A stretch of 64,000 nt of DNA from Parasponia andersonii (taxonomy: Eukaryota > Streptophyta > Magnoliopsida > Rosales > Cannabaceae): NCBI GenBank assembly GCA_002914805.1, contig JXTB01000221.1:266288-330287 (forward strand), in the 5' to 3' direction. The translations under genes and the position numbers were made by a program. Below the pieces are notes generated by a model. The model saw nothing but the letters and a program-made list of their open reading frames with translations. It was not told where the DNA came from and did not search any database. Numbering within the stretch: the stretch's first letter is position 1; each line of letters begins with the position of its first letter. Shown here piece by piece: positions 36,240 to 47,818 of the stretch.

Positions 36240-36780
36240 TCACATTAAATATGAAATTAATTTGAATAGTTGTTGTCTATTTAAATTCAAAATTTAAATA
36301 GAAAGATATAGAAAATTTTATCTAATTTCCAAAATTAGTATATATTTTATTCAAATTCAAATTAATTATTAGATTTATCAGGATAATATCTAATCATATT
36401 TAATCCCATTAAATATCTAATTAATTTGAATATTCATTATCTATTTAAATTCAAAATTTAAATATAGAGATAATATAAAAAATCTTATCCAATTTCAAAC
36501 ATTAGTAGATATCCTATTTGAATTCAAATTAATTACTAGATAATATCCTAATTATCTAATAAATTTAAATTTGTATTTGTATTATCCATTTATATTCAAA
36601 GTTTAAATAGAAAAAGATAATATAAGAAATCTTATCTATTTCAAATATAGTAGAAATCCTCTTCAAATTTAAATTAACTATTACATAATATCCTATTACT
36701 TTAATTAATTCAAATTTATCATTATCCTATAATAAATTAAATTTAAAATAGGATAACTCAAAAATAGATAACTATCCTAA
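36240..36780 (+). repeat. Degenerate tandem repeat of about 145-165 bp
   Basis: The words tctatttaaattcaaaattt (about 36276 and 36440) and the related catttatattcaaagttt (about 36588) recur in the same order with gataatataaraaatcttat, ttcaaa, tagtagatatccta and attcaaattaa. Three diverged units can be followed, with decreasing similarity. Confidence 0.65.
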
Positions 36781-36999
36781 TCTCATTTGAATAGTTTCCT
36801 ATTTCAAAAATTTGAATTCAAATTAAATAATTATCCAATTAATTAAAAAAATTAATTTGAAAATTAGTGGTGGTGGCAAAAACGCTACCACCATCAGCTT
36901 CAGGGTCGTCACCGCCTGACAAAGGCAGCGAGAAGTAGAGCTACAAGTGGTAACGAGGCGACACTGCATGGCTACAGTGCACGACAATTGATGGTAATT

Positions 37000-39900
37000 T
37001 GACCTAATACCTAGGAAAAATTGTACATGCATACAAACAATGGAAAACATATGATCACGTTATGAATGCAGCCAAAAAGTTAGCGAACTTAGGTTTTAAA
37101 AATTTTACATGAAAACAGATGTCATAACCATAGAACATGCATATATTATATATAAAGGATTATATATAATATAAATCAAATCTTGATATATAAATCTCAA
37201 AGATGAGATTAGGGTTTATTTCTTGTAGCTTGGTCCTCCTTGATCTCTTTGTTGATGGTGATCAAATCTCCAATCCTAGATTTTCTTGTCTATGTTTTTG
37301 CTCTTGGTTGATGAGGCGAGTGGGCATCAAGTTGAATCCTTTGTTAGAGAACTATTAAGAACATCTTCTTGATCTTTTCGAATACCAGGATGTGAGATGA
37401 GAATATGAGATTGTAAGATACTTTTTCTTTCCTCTTCTCTCAACCCTTGGCTGAATTCTCTTTCTCTCTCTCTCTCTCCTTCTGTTATGCATATAGCACT
37501 ACTAGATTACTTATGCAATTTTTTCTCTCATATATCTTATATATATGAGGTCCAAAACTGCTAATCCTAATCCAACTAGGATTGGATTTGTTCTTCAAAT
37601 TGGGCTTTGGGTATATTTTTATCATTATGTCCAACTCATGTAACTTATTTATAAAAATACCAATTTTTATTTAGAATCATTATTTTACATAGTTTTATGA
37701 ATCTAATTTCACAAATACCATCAACTAACTAATGAGCATTGTTGAGATAGATAAGAGACCTAATAGATCTAAATAATGTAAACTCCAATGATATAATAAA
37801 TACATAATAACTCTCATTATGACATTTATATAAATACTATTAGTAAAAAAGTTACTCCACTAAAGGCCAAATACTAAACTCTTAGATTAAATATCATGCC
37901 TTTTATAGAGATTTGATAAACTAGCCTTGATTAACCAATCCATTTAGCATATTCTATTCCATATGTAAAATCCCTATACAATGTTATAGTTGGATAAGTG
38001 AAATTACCATAATACCCTTTCAACACATACTTATCTTTAAGTTACTATTTTTCTTTCAAGGAATAATGTTGTCTATAATTTTGTTCTCAATGGCCATTTA
38101 GACAAAATTATCAACCAATTCACAAAGTGAATACTAAGTTCTTAGATTTAATTATTCCATGAATCTTGAAAGACCCTAACGTGGCATTAATGTAAAGTGT
38201 CACTAACTATTTAATGTTCCCATCAATTCATAAGTCATAATCTCCAATATGCTAGGGTTCGCCTCTAATTTCATAGAGGGTAATCTTCTAACAAATCAAA
38301 AGACTATAACCCATGAAAGCAAGTTCAGTCAAATATCAAAGACTAAGATTTACATGATAAGAGCTAGTTTGGGATAATATAAGAATTGATTTATAGCACT
38401 CCAATTCTTTATATTACCTGGTCCTATTCAATACACGTAACTTATTTATATTGTATTAGTGTTTCTATTAGAAGTCAAATACTTCAATGATTTGAGAGAC
38501 ATCATTCTCATTGAGATAGACAAACACTATAATCTTTAGTAAATAAAGTATTCCATCTTTATTTACAGATTGTGAACTAGTTAATTTAGACTTCGATAAA
38601 GAAATAAGTCTCTCCATAAGTAATACTTAATTATATTTGTTTCATTTTATACAAATAAAGTTATGGAAACTTTTTCAGATAAATAAACTAATCAACTGAG
38701 ACAATTTAATCTAGCAAATATCATATTTGCACAAGAGAAATTTGTTTATGCTGGTGTTTATTGGAAGAAAATTCTGGAAAATATTTTCATAAAATTATTT
38801 TTAAGAACACCGTAGTTTTGTAAAATCAAGAAACATAACGGAATTGGTCATTTAAAATTTTTCTTTTTACAAAAAGTTTCAGATCATGATCTAACATGAA
38901 TTAACTCTTGATCTAGATAAGAACAATATACTGATTCACTCCATAACTTTCTCGTCTTTCCGTCTATTCTTGAAAGATATTTGATTGATCCGTTGGTGGT
39001 CACCTTCTTTATTTCCAACAAGTAGATCTGTAGATAAACAAGAAGACAATCTCCTCGAATCGTTTTCTTCAGGATGGCCAAAACACCAAGGATAGTGAAT
39101 CCCTAGTGGTGGCTGATTTTCTCTGCTCTCTCTCTCTCTCTATTTTCCGTGTGACATGTAACACTTGTGTCTTGTTGGTAGAGAACTTTTCTCTTAACTA
39201 TAGAGAGATTAGTAAACCCTAATGGGCTTATTGGGCTTGTTGGGCTTAACTAATTATCAAATGACTATTAGGCTTTAATTTGAGCTGGACAGAGGACCAG
39301 ATGGATCCATAAAGCCCATGCTCCAATAGACTATATACCCACTATCATAATTAACTCTAAATTATGATTGGGCCTTGTCCATTAATATTGGGGCACACCA
39401 CTATAGGCCCAATATTGAACTCTTGGACTAAATGTCATTTATTTTCTGTGAAACTTATTAACAATTAATTAGCTTGATCCATTTAGAATATATTATACCT
39501 GTAGACGTACCCCAATGCAATGCCGTACTAGTAAGGTGAAATTACCGTATTACCCCTCTAGTATATATTTACCTTTGAGTTGTCATTTTTCATCTAATAG
39601 ATAATAGTTGACTATGGTGTTTGTATCTGCTTATACCAATACAGTCAAATTCACATAGTGAATACCGGGGCCCTAGTTTATATTATCCAAGTACTTGAAA
39701 AAACTCAAAGTAACATCATATGCATGGTGTCTATCATAAAATACGTTCTACACATTTCATATAACTTATCTTCCAAGATACCGGAGTTCGAACCATAAAT
39801 CGAAACTTATCCTTTAGTAACTCAAAAAGATAAAACATATGAAAGTAAGTTCGTTAATCACTAGGATTAAGGTCATCTAAGTGCTAGATTAGTAAAATTA

Positions 39901-40420
39901 AAAATTTGAGTTACGGTACTTAACCTCAAATTCTAATTCACTAGGTCCTGTTCGATATTATTATAACTTTCTTATAACACACCAGTATTTCTATCTGAAG
40001 AATCACTTCGATAACTAGAGACTTCATTAATTAAATAGACAACACTACATTCTATGGCATACTAAAGTATTTCATCTTCAATATGCAGAATGCGAACAAT
40101 TTAATTTAGACATAATAAAATAAAGAATATAATGTCTCCCATATATAAACTCATCATACGAATAATTCTTTATTACTCATTTCATGTCTTGGAATCTTTT
40201 AGATGTTTCCATAAGATAAACATATACATCACATGTATATCAATGGGACATAAATGAAATAGAAATTCATAACATGGAATTTATTAATAACAAATAGATA
40301 CTAAATAATCCAATAAATATTATTTATAATGTCTTAATAATGAACTACTTTATAGGACATTATTCCAACAGTTTACACTAAAATTAGAAATCTGTTTTTT
40401 TTAGGGCAAATATCCTAATA
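37000..40420 (-). mobile_element. L-family LTR copy D, split by an E solo LTR
   Basis: Segments 37000-38748 and 40371-40420 together make one LTR of about 1.8 kb matching copies A-C. The plus strand begins TGACCTAATACC and ends AGGGCAAATATCCTAATA, the decayed form of ATCCCAACA. The break at 38748/40371 falls at gtttat, where copy A runs on continuously (about 700). The outer 5-bp flanks do not match. It may be the 5' LTR of the copia remnant whose 3' LTR is copy C. Confidence 0.7.
38749..40370 (-). mobile_element. E-family solo LTR (1622 bp) inside L copy D
   Basis: The plus strand starts TGCTGGTGTTTATTGG and ends GACATTATTCCAACA. It is flanked by perfect 5-bp duplications gttta (38744-38748 and 40371-40375). 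On the minus strand it begins TGTTGGAATAATGTCC, matching the start of 1965-3707. There is no internal region, so this is a solo LTR. Confidence 0.9.
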
Positions 40421-40734
40421 GTTGGGGCTTAGAAAATGACCGGGCCACATGGCCAAGTATAGACATAACATACCCAATTTTCATGCTTTTTGCAAAAATG
40501 ACTCCGGAATATAAACTTTTTCTTCAATTATGCCCCAAGAAATAATTACAAAATAGTATTTGAGCTTTCAAAATATATGTGATGGCGATAATTTTCCAAA
40601 ACCTTTTACACTTTAATCCAATGCAAAATTTCATTCCAAATCTACCCTTTAATAAAAACGAGGGTTTACCAATGATGGTATTGTACACATGGGGACAAAA
40701 ATAAGAGAATTATACATTAAAAGGCATAAGTTGA

Positions 40735-43700
40735 GGCCCTAGGCAAAACTTGTCATGGGGCCTTACAATTTTAATTTAATTTTTCTACTTAAAATCTATT
40801 TTTTCTAGCCTGTTGGAATGCAAAATTACTAATTAATTCTTTGTATTGAAGCTTGGCTAATATATCTTGTTCTATAGATAATATAGCTAAGTCATTCCAT
40901 TTTTCTTGTAACATTATAGATCTAAGGTAAGATTTCAGTATTTTAATTTAGAAAAGCTTATTTCTGTAGAAAAAACTATTCTTGGAATGGTTAATAATTT
41001 TCTATAAACAATAAAAGTATTTAAAAAAGAATCTACTTTCCTTATATAATCAAGTGTTTCAATTAGGTTAATATTTTTTCATTTGGAAAATCTATCTTAG
41101 TACTCTTAATTCAGAAAATAAATCTAAACTGTCAATATCAGAATCATCACCATGTTTTTGCACATGCTCAAGATTAAGACAATAATTTTTAAGATCATCA
41201 TCATCTATGGACATTCATTTTTTTTAAATCAAAATAAAAATCCAAAAATATTTCCGTGTACTTTAAATTGTTCAAATTCAAATCTACTTTTATGAGAAAA
41301 AATTGCTTGATCTATTTTAGAAAAAAAATAATTAATTTTGAAAGACTTCTTAGTAGATTATGTTATTGTTTCATCATTAAGATTCTCATCAAATTGTCTT
41401 TTTCTATGAATTATTCGCTTTTTATTAAATTTAGGTTTTATTTCCAGTTTATTTGCAATTTTTTAAGTTGAAATCATAGCTAATGTAAATCCATTTTCTC
41501 TATATTTTTCGAAAAATAAAAGAAGATCTCAATTGGTCTATAGCAACATCAATTTGCATATCCGAATTTTGTAAGGTCTTACTAACTGAGTTGATAACAT
41601 ATAGTATATTATACCAAATAGTCATATCTAATAAAAATTCAAAATTTTCTTACTCATACAATGCTAGACATTTAGCTTCACTTTTTATTTTAGAATTTTC
41701 ACTAGTTTCAGCCATAGCAAGCAAAGCATTTCTTACTTTTAGAGCTTGACATTTAATTGCTTTAATACTTTTAATACAACTTTTTCAATGTGTTTGTGAC
41801 AATGATTTGACAGTCGAATCAGATATATTATTTTGTAATATTTTCCCTTGTTTTGGTGAAGAAGAGAATAATGTGTATATACATTGTAAAACTCCAAAAA
41901 TATTATAGTTCTATAACAAGACATCTCTACATTGTAAATTATAAGATTAAGATTATGACAACCACAAGGTGTATAAAATGCCCTAGTATTTATCTCCAAT
42001 AATCTTTTTTGTACACCTTGTGGCTTCACTTTCATGTTAGATCTATGATCATATTCTTGTCCTCTTATATCACTAATATTAAGTTGAAGATTTTTAATTG
42101 CATTTACAAGTTTGTTAAAAATACCTTTGTCTTGATGTATCTTCTACTACTAGAAATTCTAAAAAATATTCTTCCATTTTTATTGGACTTGTTGCAATAT
42201 TTATGCATCTTAAATTAAGAGACATTTGTTCTGGATGACTTACATCTAGAGTACAATCAATTATAACTAAAAACCATTTTGCATCTTTAATTTTTTTAAC
42301 TATTGTATTTTTAACTTCAAGAAATAATATTTGTATTAGCTCATTTTAGATATTATGTTCAAGATAATGGTTATGAATTTCACTATCTTGTATACATCGA
42401 ATATACTCTTGCATTATTTTAGAATCATTTCAATTAGATATAAAAAATTTGTATTCCTATATTGATATATCTTTTCATTTGTTCCACGAAAAATCAAATT
42501 GTTTTTAGCTAAATTCTTTACATCAACAATTTTTCCTATTAGAATTTTTATCTAGTGTTTCTTTTCCCTATTAATCTTTTCTTGAATATTTTTGTCAATT
42601 ATGTCATTCTTTGATAGTCTTAATTCTAAATTAATCTAACCACTCATGTTCATTATATGCTCGTTATTTGTTTCATGACTTTTAAGTTTATTACTAAGAT
42701 TTTTTTCAGTCATTGGATCCTTCGTTACTTAATTGACTTGTGCTATGTTTTGTATTCAACAACTTACAACAAAAATAATATACTTTATTAAAATCTTTTC
42801 AATAAACTAACTATTTTCTATCATGTGTTTCTTGATTTGATAGTTTTCTTATATAATGTATAGTAGAGAAATGCCTAAAATTTTCGTACTTTTGAAAATT
42901 ACGTTATTTTCTCAAATTGGACTTTTTTCTTCTAATAAGTCTCGTAACTTACTATCAATAATATTTTCTCATCTTCTCAAGTCAAAAATATTCGGGGGAA
43001 TGTGATGTAAATTTTGACTAGCATCTTCAATTTCTTCATTTATTTTAGACTCTCCTACAGTTTTTGAACATTTTTCACTTATGTTTTCATCATTTTTATT
43101 GTTTGTGAAAAACTTATCAAGAGCACTTTTTTGAGATTCATTTAGTTTTTCTACTTTGTTTTTTCTTATGTTTCTCATACCCAGATCCATATTTTCTATT
43201 AGACATTCTAATTATTCTTGATAATTAAACTACATAATAAACACCTTAATAATAAAATTACAAAAATATAATATCTTCCAAAGAAAAACCACAAAAGACA
43301 ATAGAAAATATAATTATTAATTTAAATTCCACAAACAATGAAATAAAATAAACAACTCAATTAAAGATTGAACCTGGAGGATGGAACCAGATGTAAAAAG
43401 CTTTTTTGATCCTCTTTTTCGCTTTTGAAAAAGCTGATAGAATTTTGATATTATGATAGAATATATAATGAGAGACAAAGAGAGTTAAAGAGATGAGATT
43501 AGAGAGTTAATGAGATAAATGAGAGTTTTAATGACATGAGTGAGAGATTTTTTTTGCTCTACCGCTGCATAATGCAAGCTACAAGAGAAAATGGGCGAGT
43601 TTAAACGTTAGAGCAGCACTCAGTCACTCACCCACATTTTTTGTGAGTGTTCTATGGGTGTAAGTTTTTTTTTTTTTTTTTTTTTTTGCTTGAAGTATGG

Positions 43701-43955
43701 GCTGAATGTTTTATGCATTTTTTTTTTAAGATTAGGGCCGACAAAACATAATATATGAGTATTATATGTGCAGCTTAAAAAAACAATCGTGAGTTCTGTG
43801 TGTGGCCTATGTATTTTTCAAACAAGAATTAAATAATTATGCTGCTAAATGAAATAAGAGGTCTATTCACGTTAACTTTTTCCCTCCTAATAAGTCTTGC
43901 CTCTCAGAGGGTGGCCTTAGTTGCCTACTTACTTGGAGCCGGCCCTTATTTGAAC
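40735..43955 (-). pseudogene. hAT-type transposase remnant (ZMYM1-like)
   Basis: hAT transposases cut and paste DNA elements. On the minus strand an N-terminal piece (42969-43190) holds KLNESQKSALDKFFTNN, as in plant ZMYM1-like hAT proteins with a TTF-type finger and a hAT C-terminal domain. Bases 41739-42035 hold VQKRLLEINTRAFYTPCGCH and NLNLIIYNVEMSC, a strongly diagnostic core segment. Bases 40800-40970 hold the C-terminal dimerisation part, readable in shifting frames (EISFSKLK, then ILSIEQDILAKLQYKELISN). Everything between is broken by stops and indels. The words ggccctaggcaaaa near 40750 and ccggccctt near 43950 look like parts of the element ends, but inverted repeats were not proven. 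Bases 40421-40734 hold nothing recognised. Confidence 0.75.
43663..43687 (+). repeat. Poly-T tract
   Basis: A run of about 25 T, with a second T-run at 43720-43728. Inside or next to the hAT remnant. Confidence 0.9.
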
Positions 43956-44340
43956 CGTGTCAGCATTGCTTTCCCGTGTATATATGGGTACCAGCATTCT
44001 GTTTTGTTTCCCCACAAGCAATCTTAAAAAAGAGCAAAAGGGCTCTGTATGTAAAGTATTTTTGAGGCTTTGACTTATTGACTTATTATAAGAATATAGA
44101 GTCGCTAAAACGCGTGCGCCTAGTGGAAAGAATACTAAGAACACCTGATAAAGACAACGTTAAACTTTTCAAAAGCACCATCCACGAATCACAAATTAAT
44201 TATAATAATTTGAAAAAAAAAATGGAAAGAAAAAACCCCACAGAAGTGGTGGTCAAAGCAGCCATAAGAAAGGTTAATAGAAAATGGGAGACGGGTCAGA
44301 TCTTTTGCTTGCCCACCAAGCAAACAAAATTTACTGTATT
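43956..44340. other. Upstream region of the small gene
   Basis: No gene recognised. The 92-codon frame at 44078-44356 overlaps the TATA box and is very Lys-rich from A-runs; I regard it as chance. The region is the likely promoter of the gene at 44485. Confidence 0.4.
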
Positions 44341-44351
44341 GATCTCAACCA

Positions 44352-44359
44352 TATAAATA
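44352..44359 (+). promoter_or_regulatory. TATA box of the small gene
   Basis: tataaata, 126 bp upstream of the ATG, followed about 30 bp later by cattTCTCATC-like sequence suited to a transcription start. This leaves a 5' leader of roughly 95 bases rich in A and C, typical of plant genes. Confidence 0.7.
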
Positions 44360-44484
44360 CCCCAGATATTATTTCATTTCTCATCAATCAAAACACTACT
44401 GCTATTTTTTCAAAGTTTGACTTGTAAGGCCTAATTAACCCAAAACACACCAACTGATCAACAAAAAAAGGCAAACGAAGAAAT

Positions 44485-44685
44485 ATGGCTCTGTTTTCTT
44501 CCTTTTTCCATTGCTTTCAGGAGGTGCCTTCTTCATCTTCGTCTAGGGTTTCCGATCATCACATCGAAAGTTCGGAGCAGAAAGTAGAGAAAAGAAAGAG
44601 TAGTAGCAATAGCAAGTCCAAGTCATCGAAAGCACCAGTGGTCGTTTCCTACTTCCCTGTCAATTCATCTCTCTCTCGCTTATAA
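44485..44685 (+). CDS. Small intact single-exon gene, 66 residues, unknown function
   Basis: It encodes a 66-residue protein with no introns needed. The N-terminus MALFSSFFHCF is hydrophobic with one Cys; it might be an anchor or acylation site, but no classical signal peptide is evident. The middle (about residues 15-50) is Ser/Lys/Glu-rich and probably disordered, with KRKSSSNSKSKSSK. The C-terminus APVVVSYFPVNSSLSRL looks like a conserved short motif; I have the impression of similar small plant proteins, without a name. The start is chosen because this ATG lies in aaatATGGCT, a good plant context, downstream of a TATA box. The stop is TAA, followed by a 3' region without other frames and with T/A-rich poly(A)-like words. 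Codon use is less AT-rich than its surroundings. It is the best candidate for a living gene here. Confidence 0.75.
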   Translation: MALFSSFFHCFQEVPSSSSSRVSDHHIESSEQKVEKRKSSSNSKSKSSKAPVVVSYFPVNSSLSRL

Positions 44686-45146
44686 TCGATGCTCGTCTTG
44701 GGACTGATTCGTTAAAATCGAGTATGGCGAAATTCCGATGTCATGAATGTTGGAAGTCTCATAGAGAAGCCGGCCTTCTTTATATATACGACGTTCTTCA
44801 TACATCGGTGCATGGTTTTTGAGTTGATTCATTTTTTATTCGATATTTCTGAAATGTTATCTGTACTAATTTCTTGAATACACATAGTACGTTTAGTCTG
44901 AAAACCGGTCTTGTTGTTGTTTGTAAAATTGTCACCATAATATATATTATTACTCAATATGAGTTTCACACAGTACGTTCTCTCTTTTATTATCCAACAT
45001 ATATAATCAGTCTCTATAATTAATTTGATTGATTTATTTATTTATTTTATTTTGGGTTACGTAATTACTTAATTATATTTATAACAGTCACTGAAAAGGT
45101 ATGAATCTCGGCCAACGGGCAAATTAATTTGCTTGGCGTCAGCAAA
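44686..45146. other. 3' region of the small gene and intergenic DNA
   Basis: Bases 44686-44920 are a likely 3' untranslated region, with attttttattcg and gtactaatttcttgaata as poly(A)-type signals. The rest is AT-rich without features. Confidence 0.4.
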
Positions 45147-45461
45147 TCAGATATTACAAGGGCAATAAGAGAAAATATCTATAGTACTCTGTTTATGCTG
45201 GACAATTGTGGAGAAAATTCTCGCTAATTCCACTGAGTTGTTCTTCAAACCCGGCAATTGACAAATCATCGGTCTCAAAATCTTTGCATAACCGGTTGCC
45301 GTTGATCTACATAACAGAGTGGTCATGATACTGATCGTCCTTATCTTAAATAACGGAGGGTCTTTCGATGAGTGGAGAATAATACTGTAAATGTGGGCTT
45401 GTTGTTTCCAATCTGCTATACGTTGCGAGATACTCTGCTTTAAGTCAGAAATCATATTCAT
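45147..45461 (-). CDS. Unrecognised exon-like frame, 104 codons
   Basis: A minus-strand frame uninterrupted over 104 codons in a stretch of mixed base composition, unlike the AT-rich flanks. It starts MNMISDLKQSISQRIADWKQ and contains SSKDPPLFKIRTISIMTTLL, RSTATGYAKILRPMICQLPG and NSVELARIFSTIV. The residue mix looks like a folded helical protein, but I do not recognise it. On its own it is more likely an exon or a captured gene fragment than a complete gene. No neighbour on the same strand extends it. It could also be chance, though the length is unusual for this window outside transposons. Confidence 0.35.
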   Translation of the reverse strand: MNMISDLKQSISQRIADWKQQAHIYSIILHSSKDPPLFKIRTISIMTTLLCRSTATGYAKILRPMICQLPGLKNNSVELARIFSTIVQHKQSTIDIFSYCPCNI

Positions 45462-45786
45462 AGAGTTTTGACAAGGAAGTATCTAGTAGCCAGAAAATTT
45501 TCAGCGGGATTTTGTTTCTTCTTTTCCCTCCTTTTTGCAATCTTTAATTTAATTTATTTTTTTCCCATTAAATGGAATTAAAAATTTTTTCCCTTTAAAT
45601 GGAATTGTAATTGTTACTAACATAATTTAAAACAATCTAAAAAGGGTTTTGCACTTTACAATATTTCAAAAATAATAAAAATTTCATACGATATTTTTAG
45701 GATTTTTTTCTGAATATTTTGGGAGATAGAAAATACGGTGATATTTTAGTAAATAAATCATTTTTTTTCACAAAAAACTAAATTTG

Positions 45787-46206
45787 GTTTTCCATTAATG
45801 AAATATTCTGTATATAAGCAAATCACAAAAAACTAGTTTGGTTTCTTTAGCGGAATGTCTTGCATGTATATTAATCACGAGAAACTACGAACAATTCCTA
45901 GAGACTATTTTGGTTTCTTTTTTGTAGAATTTTCTATAGTTAAATAAATAACAAAAAACCACAAAAATTTTCTAAAAACTATCGTGATTTCTTTTTTTGT
46001 AAAATATTATGTAGCTAAGTAATCACAGGAAACTACAGATGTTTCTTAAAAATCATTGTAGTTTCCTTTAGCAAAATACTTTATAACTAAGTAAATAACA
46101 GAAAACTAAGAAGATTTTTTGGAAACCATTGTAGTTTCTATTTTGCAGAATGCCTCATAACTAAATAAATCACATAAAATTACGAAAGTTTCCTAAAAAT
46201 CGATTT
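45787..46206 (+). repeat. 73-bp minisatellite, about six degenerate copies
   Basis: Units start at 45787 (short), 45841, 45913, 45986, 46061 and 46134, ending at 46206. Each reads approximately gtttcttttttgcagaatnc, ttataactaagtaaatcaca, gaaactacgaaagtttccta and then aaaaccattgta. Spacing is 72-75 bp after the first unit. Confidence 0.85.
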
Positions 46207-46580
46207 GATTTCTTAAAAACCAGATTAGTTTCTCAAGTTAGTTTCTGATTACTAACCAAATTAGTAATCAGTTATTAGATTAGTTTCTGGTTATAAGTAG
46301 AAATCAATTTGATTCTTATTTTTAAGAGTACTTGATAACAATTTTAAAAAAATGCCAAGAACTAAATTAGTTTTTCAAAAACTATATTAGTTTCTCGTTT
46401 CTTATTACTTACTAAATTAATAACTAACTATTAGATTAATTTTTGGTTATCCAGTAGAAATTAAATTGACTTTTGGCTTCAAGAGTAACAAGTAATCATT
46501 TCCTTAAATAAAAAAATATTAAGTATTTAGTTTTTTTAGTTATCAGATTTGTTCTTATTACTAATCAAATTAATAACAAG
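46207..46580 (+). repeat. Second repeat, about 160 bp, two copies
   Basis: From 46222 (agattagtttctc) and again from 46384 (atattagtttctc) the same order of words recurs: ttctgattact or cttattacttact, aaattagtaa, ttattagatta, tttctggttat, agtagaaat, aagagta. It adjoins the 73-bp array and shares its agtttct word. Confidence 0.6.
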
Positions 46581-47818
46581 AAAAAGGGCAGGTAACCTGA
46601 TTGGTTTCACAAAAACTAGAATATTGGTTTACTAAATTACACCAAATTAATTTTAATATTAATTGGTAAATAATTTTCAGCAATCATAATGCTAACTAAA
46701 AAAACTTAACTAGTAGATTGAAAGACAGAGGCTAGAAAGAAAAGATTAGTAATGCTCAATGTGAAACAAAAATGAATTTAAAATGAGAAAATGAAAAAAC
46801 AAAAATAAATAAAACAAACGAAAAGAAAGGAGACAAGATGAATTTAAAACGAAAAAATGAAAAATAAATAAAACAAAGAAAAAGATAGAAGATAAAATAA
46901 AGCTCAAGAAAATTCAATGTTGGATTAAAAGTGGGAAAAACAAACCTTTAAAATGACATAGATTACCAAAAAAAATAAAAAAGAAAAAAAGGTGTAATTA
47001 GGTTCAACACAAAAAAAAAAAAGAAGAGAAAAGAAAAGAAAAAAGAAAAATAATTTTAAAAAATAAAAAATAAAAGTCAAAAATATGAAACAGTAAAAGT
47101 GTAAGTAAAAGGATTTGGATCTAAGTCTAGACTATGGTCATAGTTTAGCCCAACCACTGGACCAATTTTCATTTTCGTTCATTTTACGTGACTTTGTAAG
47201 TAATAAAGTTTCCTAAGCCTTGGGCCATATAAAATGGCAAAATTTTTTCCGCCGCCGTATGGAAAAATAATTATATGATCCAGATCATATTTTTGTCATT
47301 ATTTTTAAAAAACTCGTACTTCATGTCATTTTTTCATCTAAAGTGATAATTTTGAAATATACAATAGACCAATATATGTTTTAAAAATGAAGTCCAAAGA
47401 AAAATTATTCATAAAAGTGTAGAAAAAATTAATCATTTAATAATAATAGAAGTTTACAAATCATAAAATTCTATACGGCATTACGGAATTTTTTTTTTTG
47501 AGAAATGTAGATAAATTGTACATTATCCAAATTGAGGAAGGCAAATAAAGTTTATAATTGAATATTTTTATAAATAATGGGAAAAAGTCAATTTGTTTAA
47601 AAAATTGAGGGGACATGCGGCCCAAGTTAGCTCCGTCTATGGAAGTAACCAAAAGTTTCGATGAAAGAGAAATTTAGCTAATTATAGGTTAGTTAAGACT
47701 TTAGAACAGGATCAGACTGTTCCACGTCATCATTAGACAGTTACAAATTCTCAAGTTCACGTGGACTTGCTCAGAAAACCCATTGGAACCAGTTTGACCA
47801 AAGTTGCTAATACATTTT
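46581..47818. other. A-rich and unassigned DNA
   Basis: Bases 46700-47100 are strongly purine-rich on the plus strand (A-runs with aataaaacaaa and gaaaagaaa words). Bases 47101-47700 hold no recognised feature. Near 47719-47765 there are ACGT-core words (ccacgtcat, tcacgtgga) of the kind plant bZIP/bHLH factors bind; whether they serve a promoter is unknown. Confidence 0.35.

Larger units (their letters stand above)
33171..36999. other. AT-rich non-coding block
   Basis: No frame of note. Bases 33171-34480 resemble non-coding retroelement sequence; on the minus strand a GATTGAGTGGGAGCGAGTAT stretch near 34165-34185 looks like the purine-rich tract found near LTRs of copia elements. Bases 34480-36860 are extremely AT-rich, with aattaatt words throughout. 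Bases 36863-36995 turn suddenly GC-richer (gtggtggcaaaaacg, gtcgtcaccgcc) before L copy D. Confidence 0.45.

Noticed and set aside
41256-41471. 71-codon plus frame, Phe/Leu/Lys-rich
   Set aside because: It is antisense to the hAT remnant.
44078-44356. 92-codon plus frame upstream of the small gene
   Set aside because: It runs into the TATA box of the next gene and its Lys-rich text comes from A-runs.
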